DNA from: Tetrahymena elliotti 4EA | Taxonomy: Eukaryota; Ciliophora; Oligohymenophorea; Hymenostomatida; Tetrahymenidae | Length of the DNA stretch: 64,000 bases | Direction: 5' to 3' | NCBI GenBank assembly: GCA_000231825.2 | Contig: JH720353.1 | Location: 489,488 to 553,487 of the forward strand | Part shown: piece by piece, positions 26,060-39,626 of the stretch | How the letters are laid out: every line of letters starts with the position of its first letter | Numbering within the stretch: position 1 is the first letter of the stretch | Translations under genes and position numbers: made by a program | Notes under the pieces: generated by a model | Databases searched by the model: none | What the model was told of the DNA's origin: nothing | What the model saw: only the letters and a program-made list of their open reading frames with translations

Positions 26060-29000
26060 TCAAATATCATAGAGCGATTTTCCAGTCAGCCTCATTAAAA
26101 TTTCAGGTGATCTCAAAATTCTTATAAGCAATTCATAATTTCTTTCCTCTTTCATGAGATTTTACTCAAGTCTTGCTATGTAAATACTTTAGCACAAATC
26201 AAAAAGATCATCAGTCTCTGGCATTTCTTCCCAGATACATCTCATAGAAACGTTGTTGAAGTACAAACGGAGGAATCTACCAACTGTAAGAACTACTGTA
26301 AGATAAATACCAACAACACTTAAATTATCACTCATAGATCTCAATATAGATGAAAATGTTTTTTCGCTTAAGGTCATAAAAGATATTCTATCATCTACAT
26401 TTGGATCAATTTTATCTTTATTTTTAATTAAAAATAATTAATTATTCCGCAAATAAAAAACTTCAATAAAATTAATTAAAGTTATATTTTTTACCATAAT
26501 AAGGATTTGGCTTGCGTTTAATTTACCATTAATACTCTCCTTCTTGCATTATAAATATTAATTCAGCATCTAGGTATTTTACAACATTTTGATCAAAGTC
26601 TGGATTTTCTAACATCTCTTTTGGTAGAGTTTTATTATATTCATCTAGGTCATCTTTGTCCTATGGCTCAAATGCTCTGTCAACAGCGTTTTGGCCATCA
26701 GGAATATGGTAAAAGAAAGGAATAAATTCATACAAAGTTATCTTGTACTCTCTGTATTTTTCCTTCTTCTCGCTTTGCATATCAACTCTCATATCAGTCA
26801 ATATCTGTTTCATTTATTTCATTTAATCAGTGTTAAAGTTTAGTACTTACTTTGCTTTAACTTGCTCTTTTGCTTCTGGCTTCGGACGGTTGAATGTGAA
26901 ATCAATCAAAACTCCCATTTATAATTCAGGATTATTAAAGGATTTTTCAAGGTCTTTTACCATGTTTTCATTAAATTCTTAGTATTTATCAGAGAATTTA
27001 TCCATATGTATAACTTAGAGTCTATCTGACCACAGTTCATCTACTGCATAAAATAGATCACTAAATGTGCTAAATTACTAATCTGTAAAATCTTTGACTT
27101 CAATACCATTCTTTTGATATATTCTAACATGATATTCTTTTCCTGTCAACAAAACTTAAAACTCGAGCTTTACCTAACCCGAAGTGAGATTATTAAGCTC
27201 TACAGCTGGATTAAGATTTGAAAATAAGAATATAGGTAACAAAATAATTATTAAAAGTATTATCAAAAATAAGAATCCATTAGTGCATTTTTCTACAAAA
27301 TCTCTTTTTTATCCAAATTTATGTGTTTCTTTTCTTGTGTTCATTTCAGCCTTAATTAAGTTACATATTAAAAGTTATTTATACATTTTTTTTCAATTTT
27401 AAAGTGTTACCTTAACTGAATAAAGATTTGCATATGCATCCTCCAATTTGAACCACTAGAATATGTCCAATGAAGTTGAGGTAAATGTCCAATCAATGAC
27501 TGATCTTAACTCATATAAAAATGGAAGAGCTCTATAAACTATAAATGATATTCTATATACAAGGCTTGTATCTCTTGAGAATATAGAACCAACACTCATC
27601 TGGGGGTACCCAAACTTGATTTACAAAGCTGAGAAATAAAGATAGATTAAAATTAGCATATAACAAACTACTAAATATGAATTTTCATAAAATCTTGAGT
27701 ATGTCTAATCAGGTAAGATAAAGAACAAGTAAATGTGTGAACCTTATTTATAAATCTTAATAAATTAAAAATATATTTTTAAAATAATTTACATATTGTG
27801 ACGAGTACATGGATGATCAACTTAATAATGGCTGCATGGTATGAAGAATCTTACTTTCTCTCTTCTATTTAATCTGATGACTCATGAAGTTCAATGAAGT
27901 AGGTTTTAATTCTACGAAGTTTGTATAGAATACGGTCAGTTACCATAATGGTTATACAAATAAGGATAAGAACAACTACTGAACGACTAAAACGAGTCTC
28001 ATTTGTAATATCTTGATTTGATTAGCTTGCCATTTTATTGTAGAAAAGTATGATGTAAATTAAAACAAAAAAGGATGAAACAAATTAATGTATATAGAAA
28101 TTTCTTCCTGGCTTGCTTCCTTAAATGTCTTCATCTTTCATCTCTAAAGATTCAATTTTCACTTCATGTAAAGCTTGAGCTGCTTCTTTTTCTTCTTCAT
28201 TTGTTAATAAATCTTGCTTTTTCTTGTTTAAGCTGATTTCATTTCTTATTTTTTTCTTGTAAAAGTCAACCAGATACTAAGGGAACAGACGATAAATGTA
28301 AAGCATAAAAGAATTCATTCTTCTATAATATTAGACATCTTCTTCATCTTCTTCTCCTTCATCGTTCATTAACTTTTATTCATTAAAACCTGAACTATTT
28401 GATTATTACTAGTGCAAAGAAGCAACTTAATCCTTTTCTTCTTCTTAGCTTTAGTTTAAGTCTTACAAAATATTTCTATTTACTACTTAGTCTTTTTCTC
28501 TATGAAGTAAATCTTAGTCTTATTAAACTTCATCACTAGGATTTATAGCAGTTTAGTTTTTATCAAGAGATTAATGAGATAAAACATGATCTGAAATAAT
28601 ATCTTCTTGTTATTAATCTTAACTCTCATATTCAGAATAGTTGATTGTAGCATCAGTAATACCATCTAGTGAAAATGATCGCTTCATTTATTCATCCAAA
28701 CGAAGTTTATTATACTTTTAATATTCACTAATTGGATCGCGGAATTAAGGAATATAGCATTCATCTTTGGAGGTAAATACATATGTCCATCTTCCTTCTA
28801 GTTAAAGTAAATAGCGCTATATAAATAGGCAAAGTAATATTAGGTAATCCCAGAATATACCTGAGAAAAATCCTTAATCCCTTGGATAGCTTGCAGGCCC
28901 TGTGTATTTTTTGATACCGATTATAAAATCAATACGAGTCCTTGCTTATTCAGATGTTATAGTAGCTGAACTACAATCTTATCCTTCAGAAAATAAGAAA

Positions 29001-32000
29001 AAGGTGTAGGGAGGAGTACCGCAAAAGACTGGAAGTTAGTACAAAAACTTAATACTTATTATTAAGATTGTATAGTACATTATTAATTTCCAAAAAGTTC
29101 TAGTAGGGAAAGGGCTTTCGACAAGACAGTAAGTTAAATAAATAATTGGATATATAACTGAGACAATATCGGCGTTGTTAATTGCATTAAGAGCAAAAGT
29201 AAAACCACAAATAAGCTAGAATCTTCTTTGCATAAAAACAATAAAGACTAAAGAAAGGGAATTCTATTATTTATATAGGTTAACCGTGTCTTTGTTAAGA
29301 TCAGAGAGCATAGAACACATCATGTTTATTAGAATAACCTTTAAAGAACTAAATAAATCCTTAATTTTGAGAATTAGCCTTTTGAATTTCTTTTGCTTTT
29401 TTTTCATTTCTTTCTCTTTGATCTTGATATTATCCTCCTCATAATGAGATGGGCAAACACTTTCCACATGGTCAACTCCTAAGTTTTTATTCTCCTCTTA
29501 TTAACTATCTTAACCTGATTTTTTGGAGGAATCATAAATGCTTTCATCTTTTTTATCTTCATCTTATTCTAACTCCTAAATTGATTCTTATATTTCTTTT
29601 TTAGCAAGAGCTAACTTTTCAATCTGTTTTCTCTTTATTTTTTAATTTAATTTTTTTATTTTAAAAATTATTTTTCTAAAGCAAAAAAAAAATAAAAATA
29701 AAAATTCAATTGAAGTTACATTGATTTAATGCAAAGCTATCATTTACTCTTTAAATGAACTTATTCCTATAAATTAATTATCATAAACCATCTCAATAAT
29801 CATTTGTAAGTTATTTGTTTTAAGGCTCTCAATTTCTTTTTCAAGCTTTTCTTAATCTTTATTGTACTGTATACATATTTTTGTGACATCTTTGAGATGA
29901 ATAGGAACTTTAATAAAAATGTATTTTTAAATTTAAAGAATTATTAAAATTGTTTACTGTTTGATTCAAGAACTATTCTTTCAGCTTTATGCATAATGAC
30001 TTCATATTCTTTTTCACTTAAGTTATGTTGAATATCTTCATCCTACTATTCTTCTACTTAAGAATGCTACAAATCTTCTTTGTTTGAGTCTTCTCCAAGA
30101 AGATGTTAACCTTCTTCTGTAAGTAATTTTTAAGGGCCTTGTTGATCACCTTAAGAGACCATTTTTTCCCAAATAACTACTTTATTTTCTACTCTAGATT
30201 GGATTGAATCATAAACTTCTAATTCCATTTCCTGCTAAATGTTAGAACTAATTCTTGCTACGTGAAGTGATTCTACAATATTAATTGCGTATTCTTTTTA
30301 CTTTTCCTTTTCTTCATTGAAATAAGGTTCAATGTAGTGTTATGTGTATGGATGATTCCATAAATTTTTTTAAAGCAACCCAAAAAGAACAAAAATAATC
30401 ATAAAAACTTCCTTGGTAAATCCAAAATGGAAATGATGACTTTTATTAAAGCCAAAGATATGTGAAAGCAAAATGTATAAATCCTCTAAATTCTCAACTT
30501 CTCTATTTAATACGTGTAGAATATAAAGCTATCCTTTTTTAGAATTTTAAAGACTTAGGCATTCCTCAGAGTTTAAATAATATCTATCCTCAGGATAAAT
30601 AATAGGGCATTAGAAGAATGGAGATTGGTAAAGACAAAGAATAACCATAACTGAAGTGTTAAACATAAGCAAGTATTTCCAAACATTATTTTTCTCTCTT
30701 AAAAGCATCTTGGTTTTAAAAAGCATGAATATGCTTGTAAAGACATAAATGATACTAATAATATCAGTGTATGATGAGATATTACTCAAACAACCAATAA
30801 TAAAGTAAATCATAATTGGGATTTGATAAAAGTATCCAAATATAAATAGCTTTAAGTAGCTAAACATGTCTTTTTTTCTAGTGAAATCAAGTTAATCTTA
30901 TGTTTTAATATCACTATGACATCTCTTAGGTCCATTTTATTCATAAATTTCTCTAAAATATCTATCATAAATAACCTAAACAAGTAAGTATTTAAAAAAA
31001 TTTTATGATTTGGAAAAATATAAATTTAAAATGATTTCAATACAAAAATTTAACAAATTTACCATAATCTAGAAGTTTATAACATCCAGTATAAGATGTA
31101 GATTACTTTCTTCTTCAAGAGATAGCCAATACTTCCAGTCATGAGTGCATGAATCAAAGTCACTTATTTTCTCTGATTCTTTTTCAATACCATGATTCAA
31201 ATAATTGCTGTAGGAGTCTTTACCCTTCTTGTTACATGTGAAAATCCAAGAATTCCAAGGTTTTTACATACCCCAGTCTTTTGGAAACCATATTGAGATA
31301 ATATATTTTCTAGTTATATCTAAAACCATAAGATAGTTGATGAATCTCCAAACATAGTTGACAAATAGTAGAGTTCTAGGGTTATACATACTTTGACTAT
31401 TTATGGCATTAGAAAATAATGCAAAGAAAACAGCAAGAATGATGTGGATTAAAGAAACGGCATTCATCTCAAAGTAAGCAGCCAAAATCAAAATAAATAT
31501 TGATATTTCATAACCATAATACTTGAAGAATTCTTTAAGTTAATGTTCAATATCGAGTCCCTATTTTTAAAAAATGTTTATGTTTAGAATAATAATAGAT
31601 AATGTATGTAGTTTACTCTTTTATAAGGATTCCATTTAAGATAGATTTAGTAATTAATTTTATCTTAACCTTTTATCAAATCCCCTTATTCATCTGAGCT
31701 CGATTTGTGTTTTTTTGAGATTGATTTATTCAATTAATTTTATGGAGAGATTAAAAAGTCACTATTTGATTATTTCTTTCTTTTTTTATTAGAAAAACTA
31801 ATACTCTACTATAGAATTTTTAACTACAGTTCTTGTTAATATTTTTCTTTTTCTTCATTATCAAGAATATCCATTAATTCTTTATCATTCTCTTCATCTA
31901 TTCTTTTTTTCTCTTATTAGTAACTCTCTTTTATTGTTTAATAGTCTTAAATGAAATTCAAGTAGGAATCACTCTTTAATCTTTCTTCAAATTTTTATAA

Positions 32001-35000
32001 TTTTCTCATAAAAACACAGAGAATCTGCTAGACAATGTAAAGTATTAAAAACACCCAATATCTGTCAGACTATTTATTTTATTTAATGTTGAGCTTAAGT
32101 ATACTTAAAATATTAATCAAGAATTTTACCTCAATTGAAAAAACTCCTAGCCAGCTTTTTTCATTATCTGAAAGATGATCTCCAATAATATGAAGCTAAA
32201 AGAGATACTAAGAGAGTAAGAAGACAAAAGAAATCAGCCAGAGTGGAATCCATACCCTCTACCAATATGTATCTCTTCCCCATAAAAATATAAGCATTTA
32301 CATGAAGCAAGCAACTACTCCTGCAAAGCTAGAATGTAATATACTCAAAAGCAACCCATAAAAAAGAACCATTTTACTAAAATGTGTTGATAAGAGAATT
32401 AAAGCTTTGATCTTCAAAGCATAAAAATAGTAAGTGAAGTATCTATGATTCTTCAAATGAATTCTACAATTTTTTAATAAATGTAAATAAAAATATTCAT
32501 CTAAAACTAAATGATTGTTTTACCCATTATCATCTGATAAACTATCTTACTATTCAATATCATCAGACTATTCTTCTTAATAAATTTTTGCATCTATTAA
32601 TCTTTTTTGTGCATTCAAAATAAAAAGGATGAAGGCATTTCCACAAATTTGAAGCGTGTTCATTTCATTTGAAAGCCCAATGTCTTCTATGACCTTCTTT
32701 GATGGTAATATGCTTTAAAGGACATTATTTAATGTAGAGAATAGTGATAAATATCTAACAATCAAAATAAAGCTACTGATTAAAACCAATAAAGGCCATC
32801 CTTTCATAATCTTACTAAGAGCTTTTCTTTCTTGATTTTCATACATAGTAAAAGATATAAATAACTGTAGGAATATCAAATATCCCAAGCTCAGTATATT
32901 AGCTGGTGGAATGAGTCCAACACTTAATAAGTTAACATAGCATACCCATACACCTTTAAATTTAGAAAAATTTTTAAATTAGACTCTATGAGAACACAAA
33001 AATAATAATTACCATATTGTATAAAAAATCTGCTAAAAAAGTCCATTTGCTTAATTATTTACTACTTCCTTTAAAGTGTGGTGGCTTCATCTTCAAGCTC
33101 TATTGATTGTTATCTGTATAATGTGTAAGTATCAGTAACATAGACAATATTAGTTTGGCAATAAGTGAAAATAAGTACAATTACAATTTCAAATGTTTGT
33201 AGAGTTAAGAATGTTTCAGCAGTAGGTTTTTCATATATACCTAGAAAAAAGTTGAAAGTTAAATTTATTTATGAATACTTTTACATTTATTTGTTTACCT
33301 ATTATTTGTAAAGTTTCAGATACACTTTTGATAGCTTTAGCTTCATATAAGACTGTGAAAATGTAATGAAAAATAATTACAGCATATGAGTAAGCGATTA
33401 CTGCTCTAAGAATATTCCTCCAATGTTTCATGTGAGAAAAAACTAAAGAAATGAAAGCAACCATATAAAGAGAGTGTATAACATCTATCTTATAAATGGA
33501 TACAGCAAAAATTAAGAAGACATTCAATTTTTCTAGATGAAGAAGGGAAGTTTTCTTGAGTTCTGTCCAGAATTCTGATATTGCAAGTTTAAATTTAGAT
33601 TTTCTTTTATTCTTTTGTTTTTTATTCTATAATTAAGATAATTAAGATTCATTAGCTACTATGCTTTCTCCTTGTCTAAGTTAAGAACTTCTTAGCACAT
33701 CAGATTCTTAATTTCTTGATTGTTAATTAATTTATTCTTAATTTTAATCCAATTAATTATCTTCATCATCAGCTCTATGAAGAGGAATACTTAATTCACT
33801 TGGTTAGTTTAAAGAAATAGAATGCTATTAGCTATGGTGACTAGATAAAATGCTCTAATGCTAGCCATGCAATTATGCCAAAAGATGGTATTAATCTTTT
33901 TAAATATCTTTCTCATATATTTTAAGCAAAGTGATATAATAGATAGACCCAATTGTAATAAGATACAAACTCAAGTAAGCTATTCTGTTTAAAAAACCAT
34001 CAACGCCACTCTTCTCTTCATTATAACTATGTAAACCTTTAATTTAAAAATATTTTTTAATTATTTTATTAAATAAAAGATATTAATTTATTTGTTTGTT
34101 TACCTAACAAATCAAAGAGCAAAGAATCTGTCACATATTTAAATATGAAAGGTATATTGAAGATAATAATTACTACCATGAATATAAATGAAAAGTAATT
34201 AATGATAATAGCTGTTTTCAACTTAGCATCTCTCTAATGATTATTTTAAGACATTTTTTTACAATAAATTCTAAATAATTAAATAATTTAATTACGTGTT
34301 TTCTATTCACACTTCCTATCAGCAAGGTGAGAAGAGGAATAAACATTAAAAGAGATGGAATGATGTTTGACCAAATGAAACATAAACCAGTTATTATACC
34401 AAAGTAGTTAGATGTCAAAAATACTTTTATGAAAGAAGGGCTTCCTTTACTTTTCTCTTATTTCAGTTTGATAGCAGTAATATGCTGAGAATTGATTTAA
34501 GAAAGAATATCGTATGCATAAACTGAGAGCATAAATAAAAATAACTCCATAATAAAAGAAGAAATAAAAAGTACAGTATAACTTGTAACATATCCATTAA
34601 TAATGTAAACTAATCCTTTGTATTTACGTACAAAAATATTAAGTTTCCAAAGAATGCAACAATAGCAAGTCAACAAAGAAAAGTATTTCAGGAAAGTTAA
34701 GTATTTCTTATCAATATCAATTTGAGTTTACAACTCATTTCCCTTATTTCTTAACTTTGAAAGTAACCATGAAGTGAGAATGATGCTATAAATAACTCCA
34801 AAGATGCCATCTATTAAGATAGTAGATAAGATTAAAATAAACATTGATATGCTTATCAAAGTTTATGACCATTCATATTTTCCTACTAATGCTTGGAAAG
34901 TGTTTTAACCATTCACTGTTCTCCTTGTAGAAGTTCTTTAATCATCTCCTTTTCCTAAAAATATATCCTCCTATGTGTTGATTTATACAAACACCATTAT

Positions 35001-35785
35001 GCTCAAAACAAAGCTCAAAAATGATAAGGCAATATTGATTATAGTTTATTCAAGAATGTCGGTGTCCTTTCCATACTAAAATAAAATAAAAATAATTTTC
35101 CAAATTATTAAAAACCATTCAATTAAATCAATTAGAAAGAAACTCAAAAAAGTGCATAAATGGCTATTCATTTTTTATGTTAAATAATTTGAATATTTCA
35201 ATATTAAATCCTTATTTATCTCTCTGTAAAATTTTTAATTCTATTTTACATTTATAATAACTAAAAGATTGATAAAAAGATGATAGGCTATTTAAAACTA
35301 AAAACTTTTGACTGTGTTTTCAAATATGCTTTAATCAGTAAAAAGAATATTAAATATATTTGTATTTATTACTTCAAATCCTAAGTTTGAGACTTCTTCG
35401 TAATAGGTATCTTGTTCATTACTTGCCAAAAATTCATATAAAATATAGCTGTGGAATATTAAAATTAAACTTGTAAAAGACATGAGAAACACTATCAGGA
35501 ATCTCAAGTTTTTAAAGTATCTTGCCCCTCTATCATCTTTAAAATAAAAATTTATTATATAAATATTTTTATCAAATTTTCTGAATGATTTACCAACACA
35601 GAAAACATTATAAATATAAAGCAAGATGCCAAACCAAAGAATGGATGAAAAAATGTTAACGTTTATCCAAGAGCCTTTAATGATTAAAAAATCGTTATTG
35701 CAACTTGCAAGAAAAAAAGAAAAATACCAAGAGTTAAGACTAAAATGTACAAATAATTGATTAGCCCAACACCCTTAAGATTCAT
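26060..35785 (-). CDS. PIEZO: Piezo-type mechanosensitive ion channel
   Basis: A multi-exon gene of about 9.7 kb. Exon 1 is 35785-35728 (MNLKGVGLINYLYILVLTLG); a TGA lies in frame 12 nt upstream of the ATG, supporting this start. The first intron is 35727-35675 and the last exon 26415-26060. The intervening introns are visible as AT-rich gaps, but I did not resolve all of them. Piezo proteins are trimeric plasma-membrane cation channels opened by membrane tension. Seen: very many hydrophobic segments grouped in blade-like units, the recurrent W-x-x-W-I-F element (WNSWIF near 31240), and the pre-pore helix region with DRILYKLRRIKTYF near 27940. The diagnostic C-terminus has LFDLCQSIYIARLEQNLMKE then LLIRILRSPEILMRLTGKS, matching the Piezo C-terminal domain (RSPE motif). 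Glu/Ser-rich cytosolic linkers lie between blades (28150-28650, 29450-29640). Confidence 0.92.
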
Positions 35786-36684
35786 TTAAAGTCTTCAAAA
35801 AACACCTTATACTAATTATTTTCAGACTTTTAAGAACAAATAGTTTTTTATGATAAATTATGAAGAAATATTTTATTTTTCCCCTTTATTATTTTTCTTT
35901 AGATTCAATATGGGCTTTCACTTAGTTTATCTTTTCTTTTTCAATCAATTTTTGATAGTCCTATTTTTTACTTCAAACTTGATGATCCAATTAATTAAAA
36001 AAAGCAAAGAAATAATAAAGAAATACTTATATACTAAAAACGATTCAATTAATCTAATAATGCAGATAGATATGCTGGAATTTCAAGAAAAACGGTAAAT
36101 TAAATTAACTAAGACAATCAAAATCAATTCATCTAAAACATATTCTCAAAAAAATAATTTCATTTAATTTTACTTAAAAAAACTGCTTTACTATCTTTTT
36201 TTCTAAAATCGTTATGTTAACTTTATTTTTACTTAAAATTATCATGCATTTCAATAAAATTTCAAATTAGTTAATTAATATGATATCTGATAAAATTATT
36301 GGGATTTTGATTATAGATATTTTAGAGTTTTATGAATTACATAGAATATCAAAAGGTAATTATGAGAAAATTATCTGATTGATATATTTTTATAAGATAC
36401 AAAAATAGAAATAAAAATGGAATATTTTTTATGAGTTGAATAAATATTTTATTATAATAAATATTAAAATGTTTAAATAATTTATTAATAAGTTGATATA
36501 TTGATTTTTTGTTTATATTTGCACTTAAATTATTCTTCAGTGTTTCTTTATGTACAGGTAATTTTTCTCAAAAAAACTATTTTACATTTTTTCGATTTTT
36601 TTAGAGGAAGTTTAAGTTTATTTATAAGAGAGTTTGATTTATTTGTTAATTTGATTTGAATTTATAAATTTTTCATTCATACAT
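35786..36684. other. Intergenic DNA between Piezo and ABHD17-like genes
   Basis: Should hold the Piezo promoter and 5' UTR and the 3' UTR of the hydrolase gene. A hydrophobic 82-codon plus-strand frame at 35850-36098 is not supported as a gene (see rejected items). Confidence 0.5.
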
Positions 36685-38681
36685 TCATTAGATCTTTTTA
36701 ATTTTGAAGTGACTAGATTGTACTTCTTGATCACCTTTTTTGAGAATTTCTGAATATTATTGTTAGTATTAAGCTATCTCTGATTTTAAATCTTTTTTCT
36801 TCATCTTTTCAGAGTTTTTTATATTATAATTTGATAAAGTAATTTCTGATTTATTCTTATTGCTAATAGGGGCAATATTTTCTATTTTTAAAGAAAAATA
36901 TTAAAAATGCTTGAAATTTAAAATAAATTACCATCTTCATATTGATATTTTTATGATTTTTAATCATCTTTAGCCCTAAAAAATTTATTTAAAAATGTTT
37001 GAATTTTAAGGTAAATTAATGAATAAATTATTTGGTATAAATTTAATATTTTAATTAATTACGTTGTGTTAAATTGACTAGCAGAGATTACTGATTACGA
37101 TTTAACAGTCCTACGTTTATTTATATTCTTTTTATCTTCTTTCCAGTCCGCATATAAGTGATTAAATTTATTACCCCATTCATCTGCTCTCATATCTTTT
37201 TCAATTTTATTTGAAGAAAAACTACTACAGTACTACAAAAAATTGCCAATTCTTTCAAAGAACTCTTATCTATTATTATATTAAATATCGTTGTGCTTTG
37301 CTTCCTTCACCCACCATGGGCTATACTTAGAGTTTTATTTTAATTTTTTGTACAAATATTTTCCATGCTTAACAGGAATTATATCATCTTTTTCACCATG
37401 CATGATGAAGACTGGGCAATTGACAAACTTAATCATTTAAAAATTAGGGAAAAAATCCTCTTTTGCATTTATTGTATTATTAGGCAGTAATAATTTTAAT
37501 CCTGAGCTAAGAGGAGAGTTCAAGATCATTCCTCCAATAGGTTTTTAGCTCTAGCTAGCTAAAAATATACTTGGTCCACCTAAATATTCATATGGATTTT
37601 ATTTTTAAAGTGAGAGGTTATTTTGAAAAATTTTACTTCCTAAGGAATGAGAATAAAGTATAATATTTTGCCATTAGTAATCTAAAGTGGTTGTTATGAA
37701 ATCATATGCAAATTCTATATTTTCTATGATAAATTTATCACAAAGCTTTCCAGGAGTAGGACCATAGCCTGGATATTCATAGCAAAATGTGTCACAGTCT
37801 AATTCTTAACTTAATTCACATAAGAAATCATAATATTAAGAAAGATCAGTACTATTCCCATGAGAGCATAATAGTATCTTATTTTTTCTATAAAAAGGAA
37901 TTAATATTACAGTACAAAAATTTTTATTTAATAAAGATCTAATATCCACTAACTTTTTATTTTATCATGTTAATCATTTTTTGATATAAAAATGATTTAT
38001 TCAATAAATATTAAAAGCAATAAATTGCAAAAATTTTGCTTGATTCTTAATCAAATTATTTTATCAAATTAGTGAGTGGTGAATTAATTTCTTAGTATAG
38101 CTCATAAATAATTTAAGTACTTTGACTGCTAATTTCTACAAAGGATTGCAGGTATTTAGTTCTATCCTATACAAAAAACATGAGTCTCTAGATTCTTATG
38201 ACTTGGTAGATATTCGTAAACATTCCCTTATTTCTACTTGGGAATCTTTAATCTCTTCATTTTCTAAGTAATATAAATAATAATAATTTTAATATAAAGC
38301 TTTTCAAAATTTCTTTAAGAGATTTGGCTTTCATGACAAATTTTTATATTGAATTGAGTTACATATGTTTAAATGAGTTTAGAATCACCATAGATTCTTG
38401 CGACATCAGGTTCTAGAGTATATTCTTTTAAATTAAAAATAAGTTTAAAATTCAGATTTTCATTGCTAAAATAAATGCATTCTAAGTTGTGTGCATATAT
38501 TTAAACTAGATTTTCAATTTGAATGATATGGTTAATCATATCTTAATTCTGCAAAACAAGATTTAAATTTTATAAAATGTTAATTACTTTCTTTAGGAGG
38601 TAAGAATGCAACCTATTTTATTAAGCAATCCCTCAAGCCGCATTTACTAAGGCATAAAAATAGCTTGAGGATACACTCCAT
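36685..38681 (-). CDS. ABHD17: ABHD17-like alpha/beta hydrolase (depalmitoylase type)
   Basis: Six exons: 38681-38588, 38424-38363, 38263-38121, 37887-37063, 36975-36932 and 36881-36685; 1,365 nt, 454 aa. ABHD17 enzymes remove palmitate from membrane proteins such as Ras. The N-terminus MECILKLFLCLSKCGLRDC carries a Cys cluster like the palmitoylated, membrane-targeting N-terminus of the family, followed by QVAFLPPKEKYTLEPD. The fold begins with KILLCSHGNSTDL and YEYPGYGPTPGK. The nucleophile elbow is LYSHSLGSK, where the family usually has GQSIG; the first Gly of GxSxG is replaced by Ser but the nucleophile Ser is present. The acid and base lie in FIMHGEKDDIIP and KEAKHNDIQ. A Lys-rich C-terminal extension of about 120 residues is not typical of the family. 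Confidence 0.88.
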
Positions 38682-38764
38682 TAATTATAATTTTGTGATA
38701 TATTTGGTTTGTTTAATCTATTATTTTTATTAAAAATTTTTCTAAATGAAAATTAACTGAGTAA

Positions 38765-39055
38765 TCAAATGGAAATGTTTATTATTAAGAAATAATATAG
38801 CTCTTAGATAATGAATTGATGATCACTATTTACTTAAAATATATTATCAAATAGATTTTGCTTATTTTTTTTATCTAGCTAGATTATCTTTTCATGAATC
38901 TAATTCTTCAAAAGCTAATTAACTCCATGAATAATTAATAAAATTTTTTTGTTACATTGATTTGATTCGAAGTATTATGACTCATTTTTTTCTAGTTAGG
39001 AATACTTAATTTTTAAGCAACCATAAGTTATTTTCATTTCAGTATTTCGCTTCAT
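38765..39055 (-). CDS. Possible small protein, 96 aa, uncertain
   Basis: An open frame of 97 codons with in-frame TAA/TAG, starting MKRNTEMKITYGCLKIKY and ending at TGA 38767-38765. It lies 84 nt upstream of the ABHD17-like start on the same strand. It has no recognisable motif and no membrane segment. TGA-free frames of this length arise by chance at this base composition, so it may not be a gene, or it may be an exon of something larger. Confidence 0.3.
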
Positions 39056-39626
39056 AAAAGTCAATTAAAAAATACTTCTACTGAAGAAATTTTTTTCATT
39101 TTTAATTTTTGAATTTATTTTTTAAATTAAATTCTCAAAATAATTTTCATTAAAATTGAAATTACTTTAATATATAAAATATTATTTTTCATCAAATCTT
39201 ATCCTTATATTTTTAAACATTACCTAACTAGTGGAGGTAATCCTTTCTTAGCCTTGTATTATTCATAACATAAATTCATAAATTAAACTTTTTTGCTAAT
39301 TAAATTAATCTAACAATTAAGTAATAATATTAAAATATAGAAGTCTCCTTTGTATAGTTTTTTTAGTCAGATATTTATCAAAGTGTTTCTTCATTTTTTT
39401 AAGAGCTATTTTCAAATTTTAGCCATAAATGAGTCAAAGCAAATAGGCAACACAAAATAAAATTATTTATTCTGCAATTTAAAGATCTTTTAAAAAAAAA
39501 CTTCTGAATATAACTCATATAAGTCTCAGTGCATTAGCATAATATTTATAGATAAATGAATAAAATATTTATACACAAACACCGCAAGAAAGTTTGTATT
39601 ATCTTTAAAAGCTAAAAAATGAAATA
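39056..39626. other. Divergent AT-rich intergenic region
   Basis: No exon identified. It lies between minus-strand and plus-strand genes, so it probably carries promoters for both directions. No specific motif can be supported. Confidence 0.5.

Noticed and set aside
35850..36098. 82-codon hydrophobic plus-strand ORF
   Set aside because: No homology or partner exons are visible. It lies in the upstream region of the Piezo gene, and hydrophobic frames are common in T-rich DNA.
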